A DNA stretch of 64,000 nucleotides, taken from assembly GCF_900107925.1 (NCBI RefSeq), contig NZ_FNUJ01000001.1, positions 930,001 to 994,000 of the forward strand. Direction: 5' to 3'. The position numbers were made by a program, and so were the translations under genes. This document shows, piece by piece, positions 26,216 to 34,657 of this stretch. This stretch comes from Amycolatopsis pretoriensis. GTDB lineage: Bacteria; Actinomycetota; Actinomycetes; Mycobacteriales; Pseudonocardiaceae. Position 1 is the first letter of the stretch. Each line of letters opens with the position of its first letter. Under the pieces are notes generated by a model. That model saw only the letters and a program-made list of their open reading frames with translations, had not been told where the DNA came from and made no database searches.

Positions 26216-27720
26216 GACTGTCCCTTTCGGACGCTCCCGAACCGGGCGGTGTGCACCGGCCCGAGCGAGACGTGGATGGCCTGCTGGTGGGTGTAGAAGT
26301 CGAGCGAGCGGTAGCCGCCTTCGTGGCCGAGGCCGGACGCCTTGACCCCGCCGAACGGCGTCCGCAGGTCGCGGACGTTGTGCGAGTTCAGCCAGACCAT
26401 CCCGGCTTCGACCGCCTGCGCGAAGGTGTGCGCCCGCGTCAGATCGGCCGTCCAGAGGTAGGCGGCCAGCCCGTACTTGACGTCGTTGGCCAGCGCCAGG
26501 GCTTCGGCTTCGGTGTCGAACGGCGTCAAGGCGACGACCGGTCCGAAGATCTCCTCCTGGAAGATCCGTGCGGACGAAGGAACATCCGCGAACACCGTCG
26601 GCGCGACGTAGTTCCCACTGTCCAAACCGGACGGACGGCCGCCGCCGGCGAGCAGCCGGCCCTCGGACTTGCCCAGCTCGACGTACCGCATCACCTTTTC
26701 GTAGTGCTCGGGGTGGACGAGCGCGCCGACCTCGGTGGCCGGGTCGTGCGGATCCCCGACGACGATGTTCGCCGCCCGCTCGGCGTACCGGGCGCAGAAC
26801 TCGTCGTAGATCGGGCGCTCGACGAGGATCCGGCTGCCCGCGGTGCAGCGTTCGCCGTTGAGCGAGAAGACGCCGAACAACGTCGAGTCGAGTGCGGCGT
26901 CGAGGTCCGCGTCGGCGAAGACGATGGCCGGGGACTTGCCGCCCAGTTCCATCGACATGCCCTTGAGGTGCGCCGCGCAGTTGCGGTAGATCGTCTGCCC
27001 GGTCGTGGTCTCTCCGGTGAAGGAGATCAGCGGGACGTCAGGGTGCTTGACGAGCGCGTCGCCCGCTTCCTCGCCGAAGCCGTTGACCAGGTTGAAGACG
27101 CCGTCGGGCAGGCCCGCGTCGGCGAAGATCCGCGCCCACAGGCTCGCCGAAAGCGGGGTGAACTCGGCCGGCTTGAGCACCACCGTGCAGCCCGACGCCA
27201 GGGCGGGCGCGAGCTTCCAGCTCTCCAGCATGAACGGCGTGTTCCACGGCGTGATCAGCCCGGCGACCCCGACCGGCTTGCGGTGCACGTAGTTCACCTG
27301 CCGGCCCGGCACCTGGTAGGTGTCGTCGGCCTGCGCCACGACGAGGTCGGCGAAGAACCGGAAGTTCTCGGCCGCGCGCTGGGCCTGCCCGAGCGCCTGG
27401 GTGATCGGCAGGCCGGTGTCGAACGTCTCCAGCTCGGCCAGCCGCCGGTCCTGCGCTTCGACGGCGTCGGCGATCTTGTTCAGGATCCGCGCGCGGGCCC
27501 GGGGCAGCAGCCGCGGCCACGGCCCGTCGGTGAACGCCTTCCGGGCCGCCGCAACGGCCCGGTCGACGTCCTCGGCCTGGCCCGCGGCCGCGGTGACGTA
27601 CGGGGTGTTGGACACCGGGTCGAGCACGTCGAACGTCTTGCCCGAGACGCTGTCGACGAGCTCACCGCCGATGTAGTGCTTGAGCTCGCCCGGCAGTCCT
27701 TCCGGGACGTAGTGGGTCAT
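26212..27720 (-). CDS. hpaE: 5-carboxymethyl-2-hydroxymuconic semialdehyde dehydrogenase
   Basis: The 502-residue protein is a complete aldehyde dehydrogenase with catalytic Cys292 (NGERCTAG) and general-base Glu258 (MELGGK), plus the NAD-binding ITPWNTPF segment. Its match to HpaE-type enzymes and its position immediately before hpaD (ATGA overlap) indicate that it oxidises the ring-cleavage semialdehyde to 5-carboxymethyl-2-hydroxymuconate. The ATG at 27720 overlaps the end of the DapA-family gene in the same way. This enzyme is distinct from the second aldehyde dehydrogenase at 30826-32262, which shares the fold but has a different active-site context (TGQVCAA). Confidence 0.88.
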   Translation of the reverse strand: MTHYVPEGLPGELKHYIGGELVDSVSGKTFDVLDPVSNTPYVTAAAGQAEDVDRAVAAARKAFTDGPWPRLLPRARARILNKIADAVEAQDRRLAELETFDTGLPITQALGQAQRAAENFRFFADLVVAQADDTYQVPGRQVNYVHRKPVGVAGLITPWNTPFMLESWKLAPALASGCTVVLKPAEFTPLSASLWARIFADAGLPDGVFNLVNGFGEEAGDALVKHPDVPLISFTGETTTGQTIYRNCAAHLKGMSMELGGKSPAIVFADADLDAALDSTLFGVFSLNGERCTAGSRILVERPIYDEFCARYAERAANIVVGDPHDPATEVGALVHPEHYEKVMRYVELGKSEGRLLAGGGRPSGLDSGNYVAPTVFADVPSSARIFQEEIFGPVVALTPFDTEAEALALANDVKYGLAAYLWTADLTRAHTFAQAVEAGMVWLNSHNVRDLRTPFGGVKASGLGHEGGYRSLDFYTHQQAIHVSLGPVHTARFGSVRKGQS

Positions 27721-28664
27721 CGCTTCCCTTCCACGGTAAAGCCGTCGGCCGGCGAGAGGTACTTTTCGCCTTCGGCCATCAGTTCGGTGATGCGGGCGAC
27801 GCCCTTTTCGGTCGGCGTGATCAACGGCGGCCGGACGTGCCCGGACGCGATCAGCCCGCGCTGTTCGAGGACCCACTTGCCCGGCGCCGGGTTGGTCTCG
27901 ACGAACAGCAGGTCGACCAGCGGGTGCAGGCCGTAGTGGATCTCCCGCGCCCGCTCGTGGTCGCCGGACTGCCACGCGGTGTACATCTCCGCGCACGCGG
28001 CCGGGGCGATGTTGGCCGTGGCGCTGACGAACCCGGCGCCGCCGAGGGCCAGCAGCGGCAGGCAGAGCAGCTCGATCCCGGACCACACCAGCAGCTCGCG
28101 CCCGCAGAGGTGCAGCACGCGGGAGAAGTGCTCGAAGTCCTTCGTCGTCTCCTTGATCCCGACGAAGTTGTCGCACGACCGGAACAGGCGCGCGACCGTC
28201 TCGGGCGCGAGGTCGACCGCGGTCCGGCTCGGCACGTTGTAGGCGACGATCGGCAGGTCGGGGAACTCGCGGCAGACCGTGCGGTACCAGACGAACAGTG
28301 CGTCCTGCGTCGGCCGCGCGTAGTACGGCGTGATGACCAGCGCCGCGTCGATGCCGGCGTCCCGCGCCAGCGCGGTCAGCTCCAGGGTCTCGTCGAGCTT
28401 CGCCGAGCCGGTGCCCGCGGCGATCGGGACGCGGTCGCCGACTTCGGCGGCCACAGTCCGGATCGCCTCGGCGCGCTCGGCGACCGTCTGCGAACCGGGT
28501 TCACCGGTGGAGCCGCCGATGGAGATGCCGTGCGAGCCGGCCGCGAGCTGCCAGCGCACCAGGTTCTTCAGGCCGTCGTGGTCGACGGCGCCGTCGGCGG
28601 TGAACGGCGTCATCAGCGGCGCGATCGACCCGCGGACGGCCTGGGGGTCGGAGCGGAAGCGCAT
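27717..28664 (-). CDS. DapA-family class I pyruvate aldolase/lyase in the hpa operon
   Basis: The 315-residue protein has the dihydrodipicolinate synthase fold, with Schiff-base Lys171 (GIKETTKD), the conserved Tyr142 (AYNVPSR) and the GGSTGEPG phosphate/carboxylate-binding loop where DapA has GTTGE. Members of this superfamily join or split pyruvate adducts. Lysine synthesis is unlikely because the gene sits inside the homoprotocatechuate operon, overlapping hpaE by four bases. A good guess is cleavage of 2,4-dihydroxyhept-2-ene-1,7-dioate (or its hydrated form) to pyruvate and succinic semialdehyde, replacing the class II aldolase HpaI. Known actinobacterial hpa loci often include such a gene, but the reaction is inferred. 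Confidence 0.7.
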   Translation of the reverse strand: MRFRSDPQAVRGSIAPLMTPFTADGAVDHDGLKNLVRWQLAAGSHGISIGGSTGEPGSQTVAERAEAIRTVAAEVGDRVPIAAGTGSAKLDETLELTALARDAGIDAALVITPYYARPTQDALFVWYRTVCREFPDLPIVAYNVPSRTAVDLAPETVARLFRSCDNFVGIKETTKDFEHFSRVLHLCGRELLVWSGIELLCLPLLALGGAGFVSATANIAPAACAEMYTAWQSGDHERAREIHYGLHPLVDLLFVETNPAPGKWVLEQRGLIASGHVRPPLITPTEKGVARITELMAEGEKYLSPADGFTVEGKR

Positions 28665-28680
28665 GGGGTTCCTTCCTGGG

Positions 28681-29349
28681 TCAGGGGTGGCGGTGGGCGA
28701 GGAACGCGTCCAGGGTGGCCAGCCGGTGGGCGCGGACGGCCTGTTCGACGTCGGCCGCCGGAGCGCCGTCGCCGAGCAGGCCGAGGATGTGCTCGTGTTC
28801 GGCCACCGACTGCCGGGCGCGGCCGGGGACGAAGCTGAACGTCGAGGTGCGCAGGCCGCTCAGCCGATCCCAGCCGCGCCGGACCAGGTCGAGGACCTGC
28901 GGGTTGGGGCAGGCACCGAACAGCACGGCGTGGAAGTCGCGGTTGAGCGCGGTGAACCGGGCCGGCTCGAAGTGCCCGAGGCAGCCGGTCAGCTCGGCGT
29001 TCAGCGCCCGGGCCTCGGCCAGGGCGCCGGGCGGGAGCACCGGCGCGGCCAGCGCGGCCGCGTAGCCCTCGACGAGCGCGAGGGTCTGCATGGTGTGCTG
29101 GTACTCGCGTTCGTCGACCATCGCGACCTGCGCGCCGACGTGCCGTTCGAACGTGACGAGCCCTTCGGCCTCCAGCAGCCGGATGGCTTCGCGGATCGGC
29201 ACGACGCTGACGCCGAGCTCGTGCGCGAGCTGGCCGAGGACGAGCCGGTAGCCGGGGGAGAAGGTGCCGTCGGCGATCCGGGCCTTGATCCACTCGTAGG
29301 CGATCCGTGACTTGCTCATCGCGGTGCCGTTCACCGTTTCGCGAGCCAT
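28681..29349 (-). CDS. GntR-family (FCD) transcriptional regulator of the hpa operon
   Basis: The 222-residue protein has an N-terminal winged helix (residues about 15-80, with LAHELGVSVVPIREAIRLLE) and a C-terminal all-helical FCD ligand domain (about 95-215) with metal-binding type histidines (NRDFHAVL, AEHEHI, VRAHRL). Such regulators usually repress catabolic operons and respond to an acidic intermediate. The ATG at 29349 has a clear GGGAGG site and overlaps the upstream fusion gene by 19 bases; a second ATG at 29319 lacks a site. Being inside the operon it would be autoregulated. A TATACGAT-containing near-palindrome in front of the operon is a candidate operator. Confidence 0.82.
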   Translation of the reverse strand: MARETVNGTAMSKSRIAYEWIKARIADGTFSPGYRLVLGQLAHELGVSVVPIREAIRLLEAEGLVTFERHVGAQVAMVDEREYQHTMQTLALVEGYAAALAAPVLPPGALAEARALNAELTGCLGHFEPARFTALNRDFHAVLFGACPNPQVLDLVRRGWDRLSGLRTSTFSFVPGRARQSVAEHEHILGLLGDGAPAADVEQAVRAHRLATLDAFLAHRHP

Positions 29350-30752
29350 GCGGCGTACCTCCCGCGCCAGTGCTCGTCCATCGGGTAGAGGCCTTCGACG
29401 CGCTCGCCCGCGGCGACCTGCTCGGCGATGAACGTCTCCTGCAGCTCCTGCTCGATCGCCGCGTCGACGACCTCTTCGACGAGGTCGGGCGGGATGACCA
29501 GGACGCCGTCGCCGTCGCCGACGATCACGTCGCCCGGGCAGACGGCCGCGCCGCCGCAGGCGATCGCGACGTCGACGTCCCACGGCACGTGCCGCCGGCC
29601 GAGCACCGCCGGGTGCGGCCCGGCGTGGTAGGTGGGGATGTCCAGAGCGGACACCGCGGCGAGGTCGCGGACGCCGCCGTCGGTGACGATCCCGGCGGCG
29701 CCGCGCACCTGCGCCCGCAGCGCGAGGATGTCGCCGACCGTGCCGGTGCCGCGTTCGCCGCGGGCTTCCATGACCAGGACCTCGCCGGGGCCGAGGCTGT
29801 CGATCGCCCGCTTCTGCGCGTTGTAGCCGCCGCCGCGGGACTTGAACAGGTCTTCGCGGTAGGGCAGGTACCGCAGGGTCCGCGCGCGGCCGGTCAGCCG
29901 GGCCCCGGGCCGCGTGGACGTCAAGCCGTCGATCGATACCGCGTTGTACCCGCGCTTGCGCAGCTGGGCGGACAGCGTCGCGGTGCCGACGGATTCGAGG
30001 CGCCGCTTGAGGTCCGCGGTCAGCGCGAAGTCCGGTGTGGACGTTCCGTAGGCGTCCGCGCGCTGCTGGTCGTCCACGCGAGGGAGGGCGCCGTACGGTC
30101 CGAAGGGGACGGTCCCTTCGGTGATCGGCGTGACCAGCCGGCCGGTGCTGTGCCCGGCGGTGTCGACCTCTACTTCGACGACGTCGCCGGGGATGGCGAC
30201 CGACGCGCCCGCGGGCGTGCCGGTCAGGACGACGTCGCCGGGGTCGAGGGTGATCAGCTGGGAGAGGTCCGCGACCAGCCGGCCGAAGCCGAACAGCAGG
30301 TCGCCGGTGGTGTCCTCCTGGACCAGCTCGCCGTTGAGCCACGTCCGCAGCCGCAGCGCGGCCGGGTCGACGTCGGTGGCGGGCAGCACCGCCGGGCCGA
30401 GCGGGGTGAAGCCGTCGCCGCCCTTCGTGCGCAGGTTGCTGCCCTTGTCGGCGTAACGGAGGTCGTAGACGCCGAAGTCGTTGGCGGCGGTGACCCCGCC
30501 GACGTAGGACCAGCCGTGCTCGGGGGAGACCCGGCGGGCGGTGCGGCCGATGACCAGCGCGATCTCGCCTTCGAAGCCCAGCAGCTCGGTGCCCGCCGGC
30601 CGTTCGAGGGCGGCGCCGCTCGCCGCGACGGACGTCGAGGGCTTGAGGAAGTACGACGGCTGCTCGGGCACCCGGCCGCGCTGGGCGGCGCGGGAGCGGT
30701 AGCCGATGTGCAGCGCGATGATCTTGCCGGGCCGCTGCGGAAGGGTCGTCAT
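29331..30752 (-). CDS. Fusion of FAH-type isomerase/decarboxylase (HpaG-like) with RraA-type aldolase domain
   Basis: This 473-residue protein has two catalytic modules. Residues about 1-225 form a fumarylacetoacetate-hydrolase domain with metal ligands Glu61 and Glu63 (GFEGEI) and Asp92 (TAANDFGVYDLR). In the hpa pathway this domain decarboxylates and isomerises 5-oxopent-3-ene-1,2,5-tricarboxylate. Residues about 245-435 form an RraA/HMG-aldolase domain with the GDILALRAQVRGAAG and VTDGGVRD (Arg362-Asp363) motifs; relatives are class II pyruvate aldolases or oxaloacetate decarboxylases. One polypeptide could thus catalyse consecutive steps. The ATG at 30752 starts the FAH domain. It is the first gene of the leftward hpa operon. 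Confidence 0.8.
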   Translation of the reverse strand: MTTLPQRPGKIIALHIGYRSRAAQRGRVPEQPSYFLKPSTSVAASGAALERPAGTELLGFEGEIALVIGRTARRVSPEHGWSYVGGVTAANDFGVYDLRYADKGSNLRTKGGDGFTPLGPAVLPATDVDPAALRLRTWLNGELVQEDTTGDLLFGFGRLVADLSQLITLDPGDVVLTGTPAGASVAIPGDVVEVEVDTAGHSTGRLVTPITEGTVPFGPYGALPRVDDQQRADAYGTSTPDFALTADLKRRLESVGTATLSAQLRKRGYNAVSIDGLTSTRPGARLTGRARTLRYLPYREDLFKSRGGGYNAQKRAIDSLGPGEVLVMEARGERGTGTVGDILALRAQVRGAAGIVTDGGVRDLAAVSALDIPTYHAGPHPAVLGRRHVPWDVDVAIACGGAAVCPGDVIVGDGDGVLVIPPDLVEEVVDAAIEQELQETFIAEQVAAGERVEGLYPMDEHWRGRYAAWLAKR

Positions 30753-30790
30753 CCGTGGTCCTGCCTGCCGGTTCGGAGAAGGTATCTCAA

Positions 30791-30802
30791 ATGATATACG
30801 AT
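30791..30802. promoter_or_regulatory. Candidate GntR operator / -10 region of the hpa operon
   Basis: On the plus strand ATGATATACGAT is an imperfect palindrome (8 of 12 positions match the reverse complement) close to GntR-family operators of the GTATAC type. Read leftward it contains TATCAT, a good -10 for the hpa operon starting 38 bases downstream. The 73-base gap holds nothing else. A related motif occurs at 61747-61770. Confidence 0.5.
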
Positions 30803-30825
30803 CTGCGGCGTGGGGAAACCCCCTT

Positions 30826-32262
30826 TCACCCGCCGTAGTGGAGCCAGACCGACTTGACTTCGGTGTACGCGTCGAGCGCCCAGGGGCCCATTTCGCGACC
30901 CCACCCGGACGCTTTGTAACCACCCCAGGGCGCGGCCATGTCCGGGATCGGCGGCATGTTGACGAAGACCGCGCCGGCCCGGATGCCGTCGGCGTACCGC
31001 TGGGCGGTGCGGAGGTCGCGCGTCCACACCGTCGCGGCGAGGCCGTACTCGGTGTCGTTGGCGCGGCCGAGGAGCTCGTCGCCGTCGTCGTACGGTGTCA
31101 CGGCGAGGACCGGGCCGAAGATCTCCTCGCGCATGATGGCCATGTCGTCGCGGACGCCGGCGAACAGCGTCGGGGTGTAGAAGTAGCCGTCGCGCTCGAC
31201 CGCGGTGCCGCCGGTGATCAGGTCGGCACCCTGCTCGCGGCCGGTGCCGACCAGGAAGTCCACGTGCTCCCGGTGCTTCTCGGACACCAGCGGGCCGAGC
31301 TGCGTGGCCTCGTCGGTGCCCGGGCCGAGCCGCAGGCCTTCGAGGCCGCGCGCCATCTTCTCGACGAACTCCTGTTCGCGCTTGCGGTCGACGTAGAAGC
31401 GCGTGTAGGCGGCGCAGACCTGGCCGGTGTTGAGCGTCGCGCCGGCGAGGTTGCCCGCGACGGCGGCGTCGATGTCGGCGTCGGCCGCGATGATGCTCGG
31501 GGCCTTGCCGCCGAGTTCGAGCGTGAGCCGCTTGAGGTTGGACGCCGCGCTCGCCGCGGTGATCAGCTTCCCGACCGCGGTCGAGCCCGTGTAGGAGACG
31601 TGGTCGACGTCCACGTGCTCGGTCAGCAGGGCGCCGACCGCGCCGTCGCCGGTGACGAGGTTGACCACGCCCGCCGGGATCCCGGCTTCGTGGACCAGCT
31701 CGACCAGGCGGATGCTGGTCAGCGGCGTCACCTCGCTGGGCTTGATCACCACCGTGTTGCCGGTGGCCAGCGCCGGCGCGAGCTTCCAGGCGAGGATCAT
31801 CAGCGGGAAGTTCCACGGCGTGATCAGCGCGTTCACCCCGACCGGCTCGCGGCGCGTGTAGTGCAGGGTGTCGGGGAAGGACACGGGGTTGGTCGTGCCC
31901 TGCAGCTTCGTCACCCAGCCCGCGAAGTAGCGGAAGTGCTCCGCCGCGCCGGTCACGCTCACCTGCCGGGACACGCCGATCGGCTGCCCCTGGTCGAGCG
32001 TCTCCAGCCGCGCCAGCTCCTCGTGGTGCCGCTCGACGAGGTCGGCCAGCCGGAACAGCAGCGCGGCCCGCCGCACGGGGAGCAGCCCGGCCCATTCGGG
32101 CGCGCTGAGTGTGCGCCGAGCGGCGGCCACAGCGGCGTCGACGTCGGCCTTCGCCGCGGTGCCGACCTCTTCGAGCACCTTGCCGGTGGCCGGGTCACGC
32201 GTCGGGATGACACCGCCGCCGGCTTCGGTCCACTGTCCGTCGATGCACAGGCGTGTCGCCAT
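30826..32262 (-). CDS. Aldehyde dehydrogenase, probable arylacetaldehyde or succinic semialdehyde dehydrogenase
   Basis: The 478-residue protein is a complete NAD(P)-dependent aldehyde dehydrogenase with general-base Glu249 (LELGGKAPS), nucleophile Cys283 (NTGQVCAAYTR) and the GSTAVGKLI nucleotide-binding segment. The ATG at 32262 follows GAGGAGGAAC. It lies upstream of the hpa operon in the same direction, with a 73-base gap containing a separate promoter. Two roles fit the context: oxidation of hydroxyphenylacetaldehyde produced by the amine oxidase encoded at 50.7 kb (a FeaB-like step), or oxidation of succinic semialdehyde, the end product of the meta pathway. The fold does not decide between them. 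Confidence 0.82.
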   Translation of the reverse strand: MATRLCIDGQWTEAGGGVIPTRDPATGKVLEEVGTAAKADVDAAVAAARRTLSAPEWAGLLPVRRAALLFRLADLVERHHEELARLETLDQGQPIGVSRQVSVTGAAEHFRYFAGWVTKLQGTTNPVSFPDTLHYTRREPVGVNALITPWNFPLMILAWKLAPALATGNTVVIKPSEVTPLTSIRLVELVHEAGIPAGVVNLVTGDGAVGALLTEHVDVDHVSYTGSTAVGKLITAASAASNLKRLTLELGGKAPSIIAADADIDAAVAGNLAGATLNTGQVCAAYTRFYVDRKREQEFVEKMARGLEGLRLGPGTDEATQLGPLVSEKHREHVDFLVGTGREQGADLITGGTAVERDGYFYTPTLFAGVRDDMAIMREEIFGPVLAVTPYDDGDELLGRANDTEYGLAATVWTRDLRTAQRYADGIRAGAVFVNMPPIPDMAAPWGGYKASGWGREMGPWALDAYTEVKSVWLHYGG

Positions 32263-32400
32263 CCCGGGTTCCTCCTCGGCCTTCGGTGAGCCGAGTATCG
32301 GGCGCCGGGTGGCCGCGGGTCTTGTCCGCTCACGCATGCCCGTTGACCGACCGCGAAGGGATGCGTCCCGCACGGCCGGGCGCGCGCCAGGCTGGGGCGC

Positions 32401-33831
32401 ATGGACGTGATCGTGGTGGGTGCCGGCTCGGCCGGTTCGGTGGTGGCGCGGCGGCTGGTCGACGCGGGCGCGGCGGTGACGTTGCTGGAAGCGGGTGGTC
32501 CCGACGGGAACCCCGCCATCCACGACCCGGCCCGGGCCGGGGAACTGTGGCACGGTCCCGAGGACTGGGACCTGTACACGGTCCCGCAGCCGCACGCGGG
32601 CGGCCGGCGGCTGCACCTGCCGCGGGGTCGCGTGCTCGGCGGGTCGCACGCGCTCAACGCGATGATCTGGGTCCGCGGCGCGCCCGCGGACTACGACGGC
32701 TGGGGCCTGCCCGGCTGGAGCTGGGCCGACGTCGAGCCGGTGTTCGCGCGGATCGAGAAGGACCTCCTGGAGGTCGTGCCGAACGAGCCGCTGCACCCGA
32801 TCCAGCGGTCCATAGTGGACGCCTGCGTCTCGGCCGGGCTGCCGCTGAACCCGGACTACAACAGCGGATCCCCGGACGGCGTCTCCGTCGAGCAGATCAC
32901 CGTGCGCGACGGAAAGCGTTTCACCACTTGGCACGCCTACGGCCTTCCGGTGGCTTCGCGGATGACTGTCCACACGGGAGCTTTGGTGGAGCGGCTGGTC
33001 TTCTCGGGCTCCCGGGTGACCGGGGTGGTGGCGACGATCGACGGCGTGGTGCGGGAGTTGCCGGCCGACCTGGTGGTGCTCGCCGCGGGTGCCCTGGCCT
33101 CGCCCGCGATCCTGCTCCGCAGCGGCGTCGGCCCGGCGGACGAGCTGCGCGCGCTCGGCATCGACGTCGTCGCGGATCTCCCGGGAGTGGGCCGGAACCT
33201 GCACGATCACCTGCTCTCGCCGGTCGTCTTCACGACTTCGCGGGAGGTGGAACCGCCGGTGTCCGGCCGGTCGGTGACGCAGGTGCACTGGTTCTGGCGC
33301 AGCCGCCCGGGCCTGGCGGTGCCGGACACGCAGCCGATCTGCTTCAGCGTGCCGATGTACGAACCGTGGATGTCCGGGCCGCCGACCGGGTTCTCGCTGA
33401 TGGCGGGCATGGTGACGCCGGCGAGCCGGGGCAGCCTGCGGCTGGCCCCGGACGGCTCGCCGCTGATCGACCTGGGGGCGCTGTCCGCGCCGGCCGACTT
33501 CGAGAGCCTGGTGGCGTCGGTCGAGCAGTGCCTCGCGGTCGGCCGGGAACCGGCGCTCGCTTCGGATTGGGGTGCCCGGCCGCTGTATCCGGGCCCGGCG
33601 GACGACGTCCGCGAGTACGTGCGGCGGACGGCGATCACGTACCACCACCAGGTCGGGACGTGCCGGATGGGCACCGGCGACGACGCGGTCGTGGACCCGC
33701 GGCTGGCGGTGCACGGACTCGAGGGACTGGTCGTCGCGGACGCGTCGGTGCTGCCCCGGGTGACGACGGGCAACACCAACGCGCCGGCGGTCCTGGTGGG
33801 GGAGCGGGCCGCGCGCTTCATCCTCGGGTGA
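32401..33831 (+). CDS. GMC-family FAD-dependent oxidoreductase (alcohol/choline dehydrogenase-like)
   Basis: The 476-residue protein has the N-terminal FAD-binding DVIVVGAGSAGSVVARRL, the GMC signature region RGRVLGGSHALNAMIWVRG, the second signature GALASPAILLRSGVGP and the C-terminal active-site region with the YHHQVGTCRMG histidine and the NTNAPA segment. It would oxidise an alcohol with FAD as cofactor; the substrate is unknown. It is divergent from the aldehyde dehydrogenase gene across 138 bases, which contain a TTGACC and an ACGCAT...ATGCGT inverted pair. Its 3' end overlaps the convergent hydrolase gene by 14 bases. At 476 residues it is shorter than many choline dehydrogenases. Confidence 0.85.
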   Translation: MDVIVVGAGSAGSVVARRLVDAGAAVTLLEAGGPDGNPAIHDPARAGELWHGPEDWDLYTVPQPHAGGRRLHLPRGRVLGGSHALNAMIWVRGAPADYDGWGLPGWSWADVEPVFARIEKDLLEVVPNEPLHPIQRSIVDACVSAGLPLNPDYNSGSPDGVSVEQITVRDGKRFTTWHAYGLPVASRMTVHTGALVERLVFSGSRVTGVVATIDGVVRELPADLVVLAAGALASPAILLRSGVGPADELRALGIDVVADLPGVGRNLHDHLLSPVVFTTSREVEPPVSGRSVTQVHWFWRSRPGLAVPDTQPICFSVPMYEPWMSGPPTGFSLMAGMVTPASRGSLRLAPDGSPLIDLGALSAPADFESLVASVEQCLAVGREPALASDWGARPLYPGPADDVREYVRRTAITYHHQVGTCRMGTGDDAVVDPRLAVHGLEGLVVADASVLPRVTTGNTNAPAVLVGERAARFILG

Positions 33832-34657
33832 GCAGGCGGCGCAGCCACGAAGACCGGGCCGCCAAGGCTGCCCGCGTCACCTCCGTGTCCGGGGCGAACC
33901 GGTCGAAGCCGTGGTGGGCGTCCGCCCAGACGTGCAGCTCGGTCGGTACCCCCGCCTGGGCGAGCCGCTGGGCGTACGTCACGTCCTCGTCGCGGAACAG
34001 CTCCGCCCCGCCGACCTCCACGAACGCCGGCGGCAGCCCGCTCAGGTCCGCCATCCGAGCCGGGGCCGCGTACGGGGACGTCCGCCCGTTCAGGAGACTG
34101 CGCCAGCCGAAGTCGTTGGCCTCCCGGGTCCACACGAGATCCGGGAGGTCCGCCGACGTCCGGTCGTCGAGCATCGGGCACAGCAGGAGCTGACCCGCCA
34201 ACGCCGGCCCGCCGCGGTCCCGCGCGAGCAGCGCGACGCCCGCGCTCAGCCCGCCGCCCGCGCTGCCGCCACCGACGATCAACCGGGCGAAGGCGAACTC
34301 CGAGGCGAACCACTCGAGACCCGCGTAGCAGTCCTCGAGTGGCGTGGGGTGCGGGTGTTCGGGTGCGAGCCGGTACTCGACCGTCGCGCAGACGAACCCG
34401 AACTCCTCGATCAGCGCCACCAGCCGGGGCAGGTCGGCGAACCGGTCATCCAGCACCATCCCGCCGCCGTGGATGCTGTAGAGCCCGGGCGCGTCCGGCC
34501 GCGCGAGCCGGGGCCGCAGGACCGTGACGACCACCCCGCCGTCGAGGACGTGCTCCGACCACACGATGTCGCGGTCGCCGATCGCCTCCGCCGGGGTGAG
34601 GTTCTCCGCGCGGACGGCGGCGCGGACTTCGGCCAGAGTCTCGGCGGAGAGGTTCAC
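33818..34657 (-). CDS. HSL-family alpha/beta hydrolase (esterase)
   Basis: The 279-residue protein is a hormone-sensitive-lipase-type carboxylesterase with the oxyanion-hole motif HGGG (SIHGGGMVLDD), the nucleophile serine in GGGSAGGG and the catalytic His in DAHHGFD. The GTG at 34657 overlaps the stop codon of the aldo/keto reductase gene (GTGA), making it the third gene of a leftward operon with the zinc alcohol dehydrogenase and that reductase. The operon is preceded by a CTAC-N4-GTGG site. The enzyme probably cleaves a small ester or lactone. A second, related esterase lies at 46826-47740 in the same putative regulon. Confidence 0.82.
   Translation of the reverse strand: MNLSAETLAEVRAAVRAENLTPAEAIGDRDIVWSEHVLDGGVVVTVLRPRLARPDAPGLYSIHGGGMVLDDRFADLPRLVALIEEFGFVCATVEYRLAPEHPHPTPLEDCYAGLEWFASEFAFARLIVGGGSAGGGLSAGVALLARDRGGPALAGQLLLCPMLDDRTSADLPDLVWTREANDFGWRSLLNGRTSPYAAPARMADLSGLPPAFVEVGGAELFRDEDVTYAQRLAQAGVPTELHVWADAHHGFDRFAPDTEVTRAALAARSSWLRRLLTRG

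Noticed and set aside
27717..28664. Lysine biosynthesis gene dapA
   Set aside because: The fold matches, but overlapping translation with hpaE and the divergent GGSTGEPG loop point to a catabolic aldolase or lyase.
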